NCBI GenBank assembly: GCA_965279085.1
Contig: OZ257149.1
Span: 2,480,001-2,544,000, forward strand
DNA from: UBA7672 sp965279085
Lineage (GTDB): Bacteria > Pseudomonadota > Alphaproteobacteria > Caulobacterales > Hyphomonadaceae
Reading direction: 5' to 3'
DNA length: 64,000 nt
Shown one piece after another: positions 44,108 through 52,430 of this stretch. The notes under the pieces are model-generated. The model was not told the DNA's origin, made no database searches, and was given only the letters and a program-made list of their open reading frames with translations. Position 1 is the stretch's first letter; the number at the start of each line of letters is the position of its first letter. Position numbers and translations under genes: made by a program.

Positions 44108-45394
44108 CTATAAAAGCGACAGTTGGCTACTTGGCTTGGGGACCGACCTCTGGGTTTTGGCTTCCAACGAGGCTGCGATCTCCGCACCGATAAAGTCTGC
44201 AGCCGCTCTTAGCGGCGTGTCTGCGAGGTGCGCGTACCGTTGTGTGGTGGAAGCCTGCCGATGCCCCAAGATACCTCCTATGAGCGGCAAACCAACCCCG
44301 CCCCCTGCCCCCACGCTTGCGAACGTGTGCCGAAGGTCATGAACACGGACGTCCTCGATTTTTGCCAGTCGGCGAATGCGGGTCCACTCCTTGTTGAGGC
44401 CGTCGAAATGTCCTTCACCCTTCTGAGCAGGAAACACCCAGACCTGGTTGCTCGACCTCCACTGACACTGGTCATCCAGAATCTGGAGCGCTGCCCTGCC
44501 TAACGGAATGACCTTCGCACCTGTCTTGCTGGTTTCCTTGCGGAGCATTCCAAAATTGAAGTCCACCTCTGACCACCTCAATCCTTCAATCTCGCCCCGA
44601 CGGGCGCCGGTTAAAACGAGCAGCCGGATAATGATCGCGGCTGTACCCGCTGTCTCCGAGGCGGCCGGCCGATCAAGAACCTCGCCCAGGCGTTTCAGCT
44701 CCTGAGGCGAGAGATAGCGGTGCCGTTGTCCCGACGGAGCCAGCTTGACGCCGAGCGCCGGGTTTCGCTCGATCATCCCGGCGTCGACCGCGTAGGAAAG
44801 GATCGACGAGAAAAGGCGGATCGTCCGAGTGGCGGTGCCCTCCCCGCCCGTGACCTTGATCAGACCGCGCTTTCGCCCCTTGCGTTTCGTCTTGGACTCG
44901 CCCGTTGCGATCTGCGTTCGCACGCGTTGGATGTCGCCCTTGACCAGGCTTTCTACCGTACGGCGACCGATCAGCGGGCGGATGTGGTGGTTGGCCAGAG
45001 CCACATCCTGATCGATGTTGACCTGCTTCCGCCGCACGCCCGTGCGTCGATTGTTGAGCGCGCCGTCGATGGACCATGCGTCGATCAGCTGAGCGACGGT
45101 TTGCGAGCCACGAACCTTGTCCCGTTCGGTGGCGAAGTCGTCGCCCAGATGCGCCCGCGCCAGGATCTCCCGGGCTTTGGTCCGCGCCTCGTCAGCGGTG
45201 ATTGTTCCAAAAACACCGAGCTTGACGCGGCGCTGCCGGCCGTTCCGCCCTCCTCCCACGCGGTACTGCGCGAGGAATACTTTGCGGCCAGTTGGAAACA
45301 CGCGGAGGGAGAAACCGGACAACTCATCGTCACGGATGATGATCGTCCGATCGGGCTTCGGGATGTCATCAATGCTGCGTTTGTTGAGTTTCAC
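44108..45394 (-). CDS. int: Tyrosine-type site-specific integrase
   Basis: This is a 428-aa phage-type integrase. The N-terminal arm-binding domain (LNKRSIDDIPKPDRTIIIRD, YRVGGGRNGRQRRVKLGVFG) is of the DUF4102-like type. The catalytic residues are Arg265 in TGARRGEI, Lys near 290, His352 and Arg355 in VHDLRHTFAS, His378 in LGHRQAS and Tyr387 in TQRYAHL, so the enzyme looks intact. It starts with GTG, with GAGAG upstream. About 200 bp from its start lies the tRNA-Thr half-gene, and paired GGAAACA repeats fill the interval, the typical layout of an island attachment region. It probably moved the metal-resistance island. Confidence 0.95.
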   Translation of the reverse strand: MKLNKRSIDDIPKPDRTIIIRDDELSGFSLRVFPTGRKVFLAQYRVGGGRNGRQRRVKLGVFGTITADEARTKAREILARAHLGDDFATERDKVRGSQTVAQLIDAWSIDGALNNRRTGVRRKQVNIDQDVALANHHIRPLIGRRTVESLVKGDIQRVRTQIATGESKTKRKGRKRGLIKVTGGEGTATRTIRLFSSILSYAVDAGMIERNPALGVKLAPSGQRHRYLSPQELKRLGEVLDRPAASETAGTAAIIIRLLVLTGARRGEIEGLRWSEVDFNFGMLRKETSKTGAKVIPLGRAALQILDDQCQWRSSNQVWVFPAQKGEGHFDGLNKEWTRIRRLAKIEDVRVHDLRHTFASVGAGGGVGLPLIGGILGHRQASTTQRYAHLADTPLRAAADFIGAEIAASLEAKTQRSVPKPSSQLSLL

Positions 45395-45440
45395 GACGCG
45401 CTCTCACTCGCTGTCAGCTCAAGCTGCGGGAGTGAAAACT

Positions 45441-45587
45441 GGAAACACACTGGAAACACCGTGACCGGGAATCCGGGGTTATTTGAGGAAACAGGAGGAA
45501 ACATGTGCGGGGGTCAGACGCCTTTAGAGCGAGGATTTATTGGCAGAATCTGACACGCGTGCTAAAAAGTGGAAACACGGGGAAACA
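45441..45587. repeat. Three pairs of GGAAACA repeats, possible integrase arm sites
   Basis: GGAAACA occurs at 45441, 45452, 45487, 45497, 45571 and 45581, in three pairs with 10-11 bp between copies (one helical turn). Extended copies read TGGAAACAC or GGGAAACATGG. They lie between the integrase start and the tRNA remnant, where arm-type binding sites of a tyrosine integrase are expected. Confidence 0.6.
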
Positions 45588-45600
45588 TGGCCCGGCGCCG

Positions 45601-45645
45601 TTCGTAATGCGGGGGTCAGGTGTTCAAGTCACCTAGGCAGCACCA
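45601..45645 (+). other. 3' half of tRNA-Thr(CGT): att-site remnant at island edge
   Basis: The 45 bases fit exactly the tRNA from position 32 to the CCA end: loop TTCGTAA with anticodon CGT, stem TGCGG, variable GGGTC, T arm AGGTG-TTCAAGT-CACCT, acceptor AGGCAGC, A, CCA. The 5' half (acceptor GCTGCCT, D arm, anticodon 5' strand) is absent to the left. This is what remains of the target gene when an element integrates in the anticodon-loop region, with the intact tRNA restored at the other end. Confidence 0.88.
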
Positions 45646-45659
45646 CTTTCCCGAGCCGT

Positions 45660-45692
45660 AAAAAAATCGGGCGCCCTTTTGAGAGGGCGCCC
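45660..45692 (-). terminator. Intrinsic terminator of the minus-strand secreted-protein gene
   Basis: On the minus strand GGGCGCCCT-N6-AGGGCGCCC forms a 9-bp GC stem (45669-45692), followed by GA and seven T residues (complement of 45660-45666). It sits 60 bp after the stop of the gene at 45,752. Confidence 0.88.
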
Positions 45693-45751
45693 TTGAGAAT
45701 CGCATCCGGCGCAGAGAGAGAGTCGCGGGAAACCGGTGCGAAAAGCGATTT

Positions 45752-46783
45752 CTACTTTGGCAGCGCGGCGCGGCGGTCTGCCTCGCGACCGCCGGCGAGG
45801 ATACCGTGCATGCCGTAATTGCCTTCGTGGCAGGCGTATTCATAGATGCCTTCGGACGCCCAGAACTCGTACTCACCGCCCCAGGGCTGATCCCAAACCA
45901 GCGGATCCTCGACGGTGAAGCGGTAGAGCAGCCGGTTGTCGGCAACGCGCGTGAAGCGCTCAGTGACCTTCACCTTGTCGGACGCGCCGTAGAAATCCTG
46001 TGCGGGATGAAAATCGATTGTCTCGACCACCAGCGTGTCGCCCTCGTACCAGCCGATCGAATCCCCCATCCATGGACGCACGCCATCGTCGCGATGCTTG
46101 CCGCCGATGCGGACGACTTTGGTATCGTGCGGCATCTCCACCCAGATCGCGACGGAGTCCGTACCCTGAACGATACGGTAGTTGTTGTTGTAGAGCGTCG
46201 GCCGCAGTACGGGGCCGGCAGTGGTGGGAAAGAAGATGCAGCGCTCGGCAAGACCGCGCGATTCCGGATTGTCGTTCGGGCCGGCTGTGCCGCTCGCCTC
46301 GCTGAGGTCGGCGCGGCGCTTGATCTCGGGTGCGCCCGCCTTGCGAGGCGGCACCTTGCCATCCGGCGTCGTCAGGAAGGACGATCGCGGCTGTCCGTTG
46401 ACGCGCATGACCTGCGTGCCCGGGTCTGTCCAGAAGCGGTTGTAGCCTAGATTGGTGTTGCGGTCGGTCGGGATGCCCGCATTGGGGTTGGTGGGAGCAT
46501 CGCCTGCCCGGCGATAGGTTTCGGCGGCACCTTGGATCTTGTTGGCCTCTTCCTCGGTCAGCGCGAGATTTTTGTGCTCGGCCCGGCGCTCAACCGGCGT
46601 GGTGGTGGCGTTGCTCCACACTCCGGAGATATCCGGCTGGCCCATCGCATTGCGCGGGGGCTTGTAGCCTTCATAGTTAGGCTTGGCGTAGGCGTCCTTG
46701 GAATAGCTGTTCACCTGCGCGAACGCGGCTGGCGCGAGCGCGCACGCGGCCAGCACGGAAGCTGTCAGCATCAATCTGCGCAT
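45752..46783 (-). CDS. Secreted protein of unknown function, PQQ-dehydrogenase associated
   Basis: This is a 343-aa protein with a signal peptide (MRRLMLTASVLAACALAPAA). Conserved segments are PPRNAMGQPDISGVWSNATT, YNRFWTDPGTQVMRVNGQPR, AERCIFFPTTAGP, RPWMGDSIGWYEGDTLVVET, IDFHPAQDFYGASDKVKVTE and EYACHEGNYGMHGIL. I do not assign a function. The gene at 50,149 codes for a paralogue with the same motif order. It lies 51 bp downstream of the PQQ-dehydrogenase and shares its strand, so it probably uses the same TetR-controlled promoter. A terminator follows it. Confidence 0.8.
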   Translation of the reverse strand: MRRLMLTASVLAACALAPAAFAQVNSYSKDAYAKPNYEGYKPPRNAMGQPDISGVWSNATTTPVERRAEHKNLALTEEEANKIQGAAETYRRAGDAPTNPNAGIPTDRNTNLGYNRFWTDPGTQVMRVNGQPRSSFLTTPDGKVPPRKAGAPEIKRRADLSEASGTAGPNDNPESRGLAERCIFFPTTAGPVLRPTLYNNNYRIVQGTDSVAIWVEMPHDTKVVRIGGKHRDDGVRPWMGDSIGWYEGDTLVVETIDFHPAQDFYGASDKVKVTERFTRVADNRLLYRFTVEDPLVWDQPWGGEYEFWASEGIYEYACHEGNYGMHGILAGGREADRRAALPK

Positions 46784-46834
46784 CGTTTCCTCCTCCTGTT
46801 GCGCCCGGCCTTGCCGTGGCGCGAGTCGTCCAGA

Positions 46835-49180
46835 TCAGTTGCGCGGCGCCGCCAGACCGACCTTCACGAAGCGCGCGAGCGCATCGATCTGGTCGGCTGT
46901 CAGCGAAGCGCCGAAGCCGGGCATCTCCGCCGCGCCGCGCGTGATGATGTTCTTCACATCCTGCAGGCTGGCTGTGGCCTTGAGCGGCGGGGCGTTGCCG
47001 CCCTGCACGCCTTCGCCGTTGGCCCCATGGCAGGCGGCGCAGTTGCGCGTGAACAGTTCGCGACCGCTCGCAAGCTGGGCAGGTGTCGCCTCGACCCGTT
47101 CGGCAGGCGCGGTTATCGCTGCCGGCGCTGCGGCTGTCGCCACGCCAGCCGCTGACGGCATGCGTGCGCCCGGCAGCGACAGGACAACCAGCTCGGCCGG
47201 CTGGCCCTGCGCCGAGAGCGCAACGGCGATGTATTGCCGGCCGCGATGCTCGTAACTCATGGGCGCGCCGGAGGTGAGGCCGGGCAGCTTGAACTCGTGC
47301 ACGACCTTGCCGCTCTGCTTGTCATAGGCCCTGAACATCGGCCCGCCCGGATCGCCGCCAATGTTCGCGGACTCGGCCACGAACAGCAGTGACTTCGTCA
47401 CCAGCGGGCTCGGACGTACCGAGATCTGACCCATATTGTCGAAGTCGAGATTCAGGCCCTTGAGCGCCGGATTGTTGCGGATCGAGGCTGGCGCGCCGCC
47501 GATCGAGCGCGACCAGATATGGTCGCCCTTGTTCATGTCGGTGGCGGTGACCAGCGCCCATGGCGGCTTGTTGACCGGCAGGCCGTTGGGCAGGCGCAGC
47601 GGCGTCGCACCGCCGCCGCCCGTCGTATATTGCCAGTCGGTCTTCGTCTGGTCAGCGGGGCGCAGGCCAACGGACATGTAGGTGTTGCGCGTAGGCACAA
47701 AGAGCGTGTTCGTCTCGATGTCGATCGCGCCGCCATTCCAGTTCGAGCCGCCGCCGAAGTTCGGATAGACGATGGTGCCCTTGTTGGTGTCGGTGATCAG
47801 CGTCGGCGGGGTGTACATCGGCCCCCTGGTATAGCTCTCCATCATCTTCTTCGCCTCGGCGCGCAACGCGGGCGTGAAGTCGATGAGGTCTTCCTCGTGA
47901 TATCCGAGGTTGGAGTAGGGCGCGGGCTTGGTCGGGAAGGGCTGCGTGGGCGAAAGCTTCTCGCCGGGAACAGCCATCGAGGTCGGGACGGGTTTCTCCT
48001 CGATCGGCCAGACCGGCTCGCCGGTCTTGCGGTCGAAAACGAAATTCATGCCCTGCTTGGTTAGAACGGTGATCGCCTTGGTCGTCTTCCCGTCCTTGCG
48101 GATGTCGTGGAGGATCGGCGCGGCCGGAAGATCATAGTCCCACACGCCGTGATGCAGGATCTGGAAGTGCCAGACGCGCTTGCCAGTCTTCGCATCGACC
48201 GCGACGATGGTCTCGCCGAACAGGCCATCGCCCGGCTTCTGCCCACCCCAAAAATTGTTCGTGGCGCTTTCGACCGGAAGATAGACGAGGCCAAGTTCCG
48301 GATCGGCTGCCATCATCGACCAGACCGAAGCCGCGCCGAAATCCTTCCAGCTGTCATTCTCCCATGTCGCGTTGCCGAATTCGCCTGGGCGCGGAATCGT
48401 GTGGAAGGTCCACAGCAGCTTGCCCGTGCGGATGTCATAGCCCCGGATGTAACCCGGCGTTCCGCCCTTCTTCGGCGTGGTGTCGTCGCCGATCACCTGG
48501 ATCACGATGACGTCGCCAACGACAACACCTGGCGCCGTCGAGTTGATGTCCTGCTGCTGGCTGGAGCGTGGATCGCCGGGGGGTAGCAGGTCCTTGTTGA
48601 GGTCGACCTGGCCGTTCGTGCCGAAATTCAGGTCCGGCAGGCCGGTGACGGCGTCGATGGACAAGAGGCGGCCGTCTATCGAGTTGTGGAGGATGCGCTT
48701 GGCGCCCTTCCCGTCCGACCACCACGACACTGCGCGGCTGGAGCCGGAGAAGGCGCGCGTCGATTGCGTGCGGTAGGGATTTGGCTCGAACGTCCACAGT
48801 GTCGCGCCGGTCGACGGATCGATGGCGGAGATGCGCGTGCCGCCGTGCGGCACATACATCACGCCATCGACGACGAGCGGCGTCGCTTTCCAGTTCGGGT
48901 CCTGACGGCCGGCGACATCGGACGCTTTCCAGCGCCATGCGATCTCCATCTGGCCGACAGTGTTCGCGTTGATCTGGTCAAGCGGCGAATAGCGCGTGTT
49001 GCCCGGATCACCGCCCCAGGTGATCCAGTCTCCGGGTCTTACACCGAATGGCATTGTCGGGGCCGCCGAAGCGGAAGCCGTTTCCGGTTCCGGCGCGGGC
49101 GCCATCTGCGTACAGCCGACGGCAGCCACGCCAATCACGACGGCAACCATTCCCGCAATGCGCAGCCCGCTGAGCTTCAT
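46835..49180 (-). CDS. PQQ-dependent dehydrogenase with C-terminal cytochrome c domain
   Basis: This 781-aa quinohaemoprotein has a lipoprotein-like signal (MVAVVIGVAAVGCTQMAP), a WITWGGDPGNTRYSPLDQIN start of the eight-bladed propeller, several tryptophan-docking repeats (ISAIDPSTGATLWTFEPNPY, VYLPVESATNN, IVAVDAKTGKRVWHFQILHH, GVWDYDLPAAP, MFRAYDKQSGKVVHEFKLPG) and a C-terminal cytochrome c domain with CAACH (714-718) and the axial Met in AEMPGFG. It resembles quinoprotein glucose or alcohol dehydrogenases; the substrate is not certain. A strong ribosome site (GGGGAGGA) precedes ATG 49180. A TetR-type palindrome lies 48 bp upstream. Confidence 0.92.
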   Translation of the reverse strand: MKLSGLRIAGMVAVVIGVAAVGCTQMAPAPEPETASASAAPTMPFGVRPGDWITWGGDPGNTRYSPLDQINANTVGQMEIAWRWKASDVAGRQDPNWKATPLVVDGVMYVPHGGTRISAIDPSTGATLWTFEPNPYRTQSTRAFSGSSRAVSWWSDGKGAKRILHNSIDGRLLSIDAVTGLPDLNFGTNGQVDLNKDLLPPGDPRSSQQQDINSTAPGVVVGDVIVIQVIGDDTTPKKGGTPGYIRGYDIRTGKLLWTFHTIPRPGEFGNATWENDSWKDFGAASVWSMMAADPELGLVYLPVESATNNFWGGQKPGDGLFGETIVAVDAKTGKRVWHFQILHHGVWDYDLPAAPILHDIRKDGKTTKAITVLTKQGMNFVFDRKTGEPVWPIEEKPVPTSMAVPGEKLSPTQPFPTKPAPYSNLGYHEEDLIDFTPALRAEAKKMMESYTRGPMYTPPTLITDTNKGTIVYPNFGGGSNWNGGAIDIETNTLFVPTRNTYMSVGLRPADQTKTDWQYTTGGGGATPLRLPNGLPVNKPPWALVTATDMNKGDHIWSRSIGGAPASIRNNPALKGLNLDFDNMGQISVRPSPLVTKSLLFVAESANIGGDPGGPMFRAYDKQSGKVVHEFKLPGLTSGAPMSYEHRGRQYIAVALSAQGQPAELVVLSLPGARMPSAAGVATAAAPAAITAPAERVEATPAQLASGRELFTRNCAACHGANGEGVQGGNAPPLKATASLQDVKNIITRGAAEMPGFGASLTADQIDALARFVKVGLAAPRN

Positions 49181-49227
49181 CCGCGATTCCTCCCCTTTAC
49201 GTCCGGCCTTTTGGCGTCGTGACGTTT

Positions 49228-49245
49228 GCAGTCTGATCAGACTGC
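49228..49245. promoter_or_regulatory. TetR-type operator upstream of the PQQ-dehydrogenase
   Basis: GCAGTCTGATCAGACTGC is a perfect 18-bp palindrome 48 bp ahead of the dehydrogenase start codon and 90 bp after the TetR stop. It shares 12 of 18 positions with the dyad at 50,095, so both are probably bound by the TetR regulator coded between them. Confidence 0.75.
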
Positions 49246-49334
49246 CAATCAATACGAGCGAGGGACGGATGTAAAGGCTCGCGCGCCGGGAAACCGGCGC
49301 GTGTCGGCGCGGCAAATCCGAGTACCCAACGGCC

Positions 49335-50003
49335 TTATTCGAAAGGCGTGGTCACCAGCGTGCCGGTGAGTTCGCGCTTGTAACGCACAAGCAGCTTCAT
49401 GGCCGCGTTCGCGCGCTTGGCATCCTTCGAGAACATAAGATCGAGCGCGAGACCGCGCATGGCCGCCTTGTGGAGATGCTCCATGGCCTCGATGGTCGGC
49501 TTGTCGACGATGCCGACGCTCTCAGCCTGCTCCCACACGCCTTCGCGCTGGAATTTCTCGAGCGAATTGACCACGGGCGGAAGACGCGCCCCGAGTTCCT
49601 TGTCGCTTCGCGAGCCCATCAGGATTTCGAGCAGCGCCGTCGCCCACGGCTGGGTCATCGCGTCCCAAGTCGCCATAGTGATGGCAAGATAGCGGTCCAT
49701 GCCGGGCTTTGTGTCGGCGAGCAGTTTCGCGACATGGCGGTTCTGCTTGCCGGCTGCGTATTCGGCCACGGCGATCATCAGATCCACCTTGGTCGGAAAG
49801 TGGTGAAGCACCGCGCCGCGGCTGACGCCAGCCGCATCGGTCACGACCTGCAGCGTGGTTGCACCGTAGCCGAGACTGCCGAGGCAATCGATGGCGGCGG
49901 AGATCAGGCGCCTGCGCATGGCCGCCGAACGCTCGGCATGAGGCCCGCGCGCCACCGGCTCCTTCTCTTTTTCCTTCACGCCGTTAGCGCGCCGAGCCGC
50001 CAT
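49335..50003 (-). CDS. TetR-family transcriptional regulator
   Basis: This is a 222-aa regulator. The HTH reads AMRRRLISAAIDCLGSLGYG, ATTLQVVTDAAGVSRGAVLH and HFPTKVDLMIAVAEYAAG, with a ligand-binding helical domain in the C-terminal half (PWATALLEILMGSRSDKEL). ATG 50003 has GGAG six bases upstream. It lies between the PQQ-dehydrogenase (same strand, its start 155 bp below the TetR stop) and the divergent secreted-protein gene; palindromes at both sides suggest repression of both and of itself. The inducer is unknown. Confidence 0.92.
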   Translation of the reverse strand: MAARRANGVKEKEKEPVARGPHAERSAAMRRRLISAAIDCLGSLGYGATTLQVVTDAAGVSRGAVLHHFPTKVDLMIAVAEYAAGKQNRHVAKLLADTKPGMDRYLAITMATWDAMTQPWATALLEILMGSRSDKELGARLPPVVNSLEKFQREGVWEQAESVGIVDKPTIEAMEHLHKAAMRGLALDLMFSKDAKRANAAMKLLVRYKRELTGTLVTTPFE

Positions 50004-50094
50004 CACAGTCTCCGAAAAGCGGGCGGACGATGCTGTTTGCGTTCCGCGTTGTCCAGAATGCGCAAGCGCGCACCTCTTGCTTCTTCGAGAATTT

Positions 50095-50112
50095 ACCGTC
50101 TAATTGGACGGC
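50095..50112. promoter_or_regulatory. Second TetR-type operator, between tetR and the divergent gene
   Basis: ACCGTCTAATTGGACGGC is a near palindrome (CCGTCTAA/TTGGACGG) sharing C-x-GTCT-x-AT-x2-GAC-x-GC with the perfect operator at 49,228. It lies 37 bp ahead of the plus-strand start and 92 bp ahead of the tetR start, so it can control both. Confidence 0.65.
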
Positions 50113-50148
50113 AAAATGCCGAATACGGCAAGAGCGATGGAGGAGACG

Positions 50149-51177
50149 ATGAACCGTAGCCGCATGGCGATGCTGGCGGGCATTGCAGTCGCGTTCGCGG
50201 GAACGGCAGTCGCCCAGGATTACAAAGCGCCACGCAACGGCATGGGGCAGCCCGATTTCTCGGGCGCCTGGACCAATGAAAGCCTGACGCCGTTCGAGCG
50301 CTCCGCGCAGTATGGCGAACGCCTCGTCATGACGGCGGAGGAGGTCGCCAGACTCGAGAAGGGCGCCGACTCACGCTGGGAGGCGTCCAACGCGCCAACC
50401 GATCCGAAGGAGGGCGCGCCGAATGCCAGCCGGGTCGGCGGCTACAATTCCTACTGGGTCGGCAATGTGAACCGCGTGATGCGAGTGGGCGGCGAGCCGC
50501 GCACGTCCGCGATCACCAGTACAAAGAATGGCCGGGTGCCGCCGCGCAGACAAGACGCGCCGCCCAAGCAGACCAGCAACCTGCAGACGATCTTCTTCAC
50601 GCCAGACGTTGGCGATCTCGAATCCTACGAGACGCGCAGCGGGGCGGAACGCTGCATCTTCTGGCCCTCGCACGCCGGCGCCGTCATGCGCCACGCCGCC
50701 TACAATGCGAACTACCAGATCACGCAGGGAACCGACGCCGTTGCGATCATGGTCGAGACCATCCACGACACGCGGATCGTGCGGCTGAATTCCACACACC
50801 ATCCGGGCTCGGCGATGACGCGCCCCTGGATGGGCGATTCCATCGGCTGGTATGAAGGCGACACGCTGGTGGTCGAGACGATCAATTTCCATCCCGAGCA
50901 GTATTTCTACTACGCCTCCGAACAGCTGAAGATCACCGAGCGCTTCACGCGCGTGGCGGAGAACCGCCTGCTTTATCAGTTCAAGGTGGAAGACCCGAAG
51001 GTGTGGGACGAGCCTTGGGGCGGCGAGTACGAATTCAACCGCTCGGCGGGCGTCTTCGAATACGCCTGCCATGAGGGCAATTACGCGATGGTGCACGGCC
51101 TGCAGATCGGCCGGATGCAGGATGCGGGGCTGATCTCGGCGGACAACTCGCAGGCGCCGCCCGGCTCCGGAGAATAA
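50149..51177 (+). CDS. Secreted protein of unknown function, paralogue of the gene at 45,752
   Basis: This is a 342-aa protein with a signal peptide (MNRSRMAMLAGIAVAFAGTA, cleavage near VAQ). It shares with the 45,752 gene the segments APRNGMGQPDFSGAWTNESL, MTAEEVARL, PWMGDSIGWYEGDTLVVETI, NFHPEQYFYYASEQLKITER, RVAENRLLYQFKVEDPKVWD, PWGGEYEF and YACHEGNYAM. It lacks a recognised domain. GGAGGAG upstream supports ATG 50149. It is divergent from tetR and has a TetR-type operator in front. The shared regulator with the PQQ-dehydrogenase unit suggests a common pathway. Confidence 0.82.
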   Translation: MNRSRMAMLAGIAVAFAGTAVAQDYKAPRNGMGQPDFSGAWTNESLTPFERSAQYGERLVMTAEEVARLEKGADSRWEASNAPTDPKEGAPNASRVGGYNSYWVGNVNRVMRVGGEPRTSAITSTKNGRVPPRRQDAPPKQTSNLQTIFFTPDVGDLESYETRSGAERCIFWPSHAGAVMRHAAYNANYQITQGTDAVAIMVETIHDTRIVRLNSTHHPGSAMTRPWMGDSIGWYEGDTLVVETINFHPEQYFYYASEQLKITERFTRVAENRLLYQFKVEDPKVWDEPWGGEYEFNRSAGVFEYACHEGNYAMVHGLQIGRMQDAGLISADNSQAPPGSGE

Positions 51178-51242
51178 CGGTCGCGTTTGCGTAGCTTGAG
51201 GTTTGCGGTAACGGTCGCGCCGACCCTTTCCGAAAGCCGCCC

Positions 51243-52430
51243 ATGCCGCCTTCCCTTTCAACTGACGTGCTGGTCATCGGCGCCGGCGCGGCCGGCTTGA
51301 TGTGCGCGATCGAGGCGGGCCGTCGCGGGCGGCGTGTCGTCGTGATCGACCATGTGGACAAGCCAGCAGAGAAGATCCGCATCTCTGGCGGCGGGCGTTG
51401 CAACTTCACCAACCTGCACGCGACGCCGAAACAGTTCCTGTCCAACAATCCGCATTTCTGCGTGTCGGCGCTGAAGCGCTTCACGCAGCATGATTTCATC
51501 GCGCGGGTGAATGCGCGCGGAATTGCCTGGCACGAGAAGACGCTTGGCCAGCTGTTTTGCGATGGCTCGGCCAAGGAGATCATCGACATGCTGCTCGATG
51601 ATCTGAAAGCGGCTGGTGGCGAGCTGATGCTCGAAGTGGAACCGAGCGCGATTGCGAAAACCGGAGATGCCTTCCGCGTCGAGACATCGGCGGGCGCCAT
51701 AGATTGTTCATCGCTGGTGATCGCAACCGGCGGCAAGTCGATCCCCAAGATGGGCGCGAGCGGATATGCCTACGAGATCGCTAGGCAGTTCGGCCTGAAG
51801 ATCGTCGAGCCGCGCCCTGCCCTTGTGCCATTCATTCTCGAGGAACCGCAGCTTTCGCCGGTGAAGGAGCTTGCCGGCGTTTCGGTGGAAGCGCGCGTCG
51901 CCTGCGGCAAGACCAGCTTCGAGGAAGGCATGCTGTTCACGCATCGCGGACTCTCGGGCCCGTCGATCCTGCAGATCTCGTCCTACTGGCGCGATGGCGA
52001 GGACATCGTGATCGATCTCGCGCGCGGACGGAATGTGTTCGAGGAATTGCGCAAGGATCGAACTGAGCGTCCGAAGCTTCAGCTCGACAATGCGCTGACG
52101 CACTTCCTGCCGAAGCGATTGGCGGATCAAATCGCGGCGCGGACTTATCAAGTGGCGCGACTGGCCGATCTTTCGGACGCGAAACTGCGGACTGTCGCTG
52201 ACGCCGTGAACGCCTGGCGTATCACGCCCGATGGCACAGAAGGCTGGCGCACAGCGGAAGTCACCATCGGGGGCGTCGATACGGATGGTCTTTCGTCAAA
52301 GACGATGGAAGCAGCCGGCATACCTGGCCTCTACTTCATCGGCGAATGCGTGGACGTCACCGGCTGGCTCGGCGGCTACAATTTCCAGTGGGCATGGAGC
52401 TCCGGCTGGGCCGCCGGACAGGTCGCCTAG
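51243..52430 (+). CDS. NAD(P)/FAD-dependent oxidoreductase, YhiN/HI0933 family
   Basis: This is a 395-aa flavoprotein with the N-terminal FAD motif DVLVIGAGAAGLMCAIEAGR, the family mark EKIRISGGGRCNFTNLHATP, LVIATGGKSIPKMGASGYAY, LFTHRGLSGPSILQISSYWR, and the C-terminal VTIGGVDTDGLSSKTMEA with GLYFIGECVDVTGWLGGYNF followed by QWAWSSG. Members have been linked to bile-acid and other enoate reduction, but the bacterial role is generally unknown. It stands alone on the plus strand and overlaps the convergent zapA stop by four bases. Confidence 0.93.
   Translation: MPPSLSTDVLVIGAGAAGLMCAIEAGRRGRRVVVIDHVDKPAEKIRISGGGRCNFTNLHATPKQFLSNNPHFCVSALKRFTQHDFIARVNARGIAWHEKTLGQLFCDGSAKEIIDMLLDDLKAAGGELMLEVEPSAIAKTGDAFRVETSAGAIDCSSLVIATGGKSIPKMGASGYAYEIARQFGLKIVEPRPALVPFILEEPQLSPVKELAGVSVEARVACGKTSFEEGMLFTHRGLSGPSILQISSYWRDGEDIVIDLARGRNVFEELRKDRTERPKLQLDNALTHFLPKRLADQIAARTYQVARLADLSDAKLRTVADAVNAWRITPDGTEGWRTAEVTIGGVDTDGLSSKTMEAAGIPGLYFIGECVDVTGWLGGYNFQWAWSSGWAAGQVA

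Noticed and set aside
1..45600. Insertion sequences, transposase genes or CRISPR arrays in the island
   Set aside because: No transposase-like reading frame, terminal repeat pair or regularly spaced direct-repeat array was recognised; the integrase is the only mobility gene seen.
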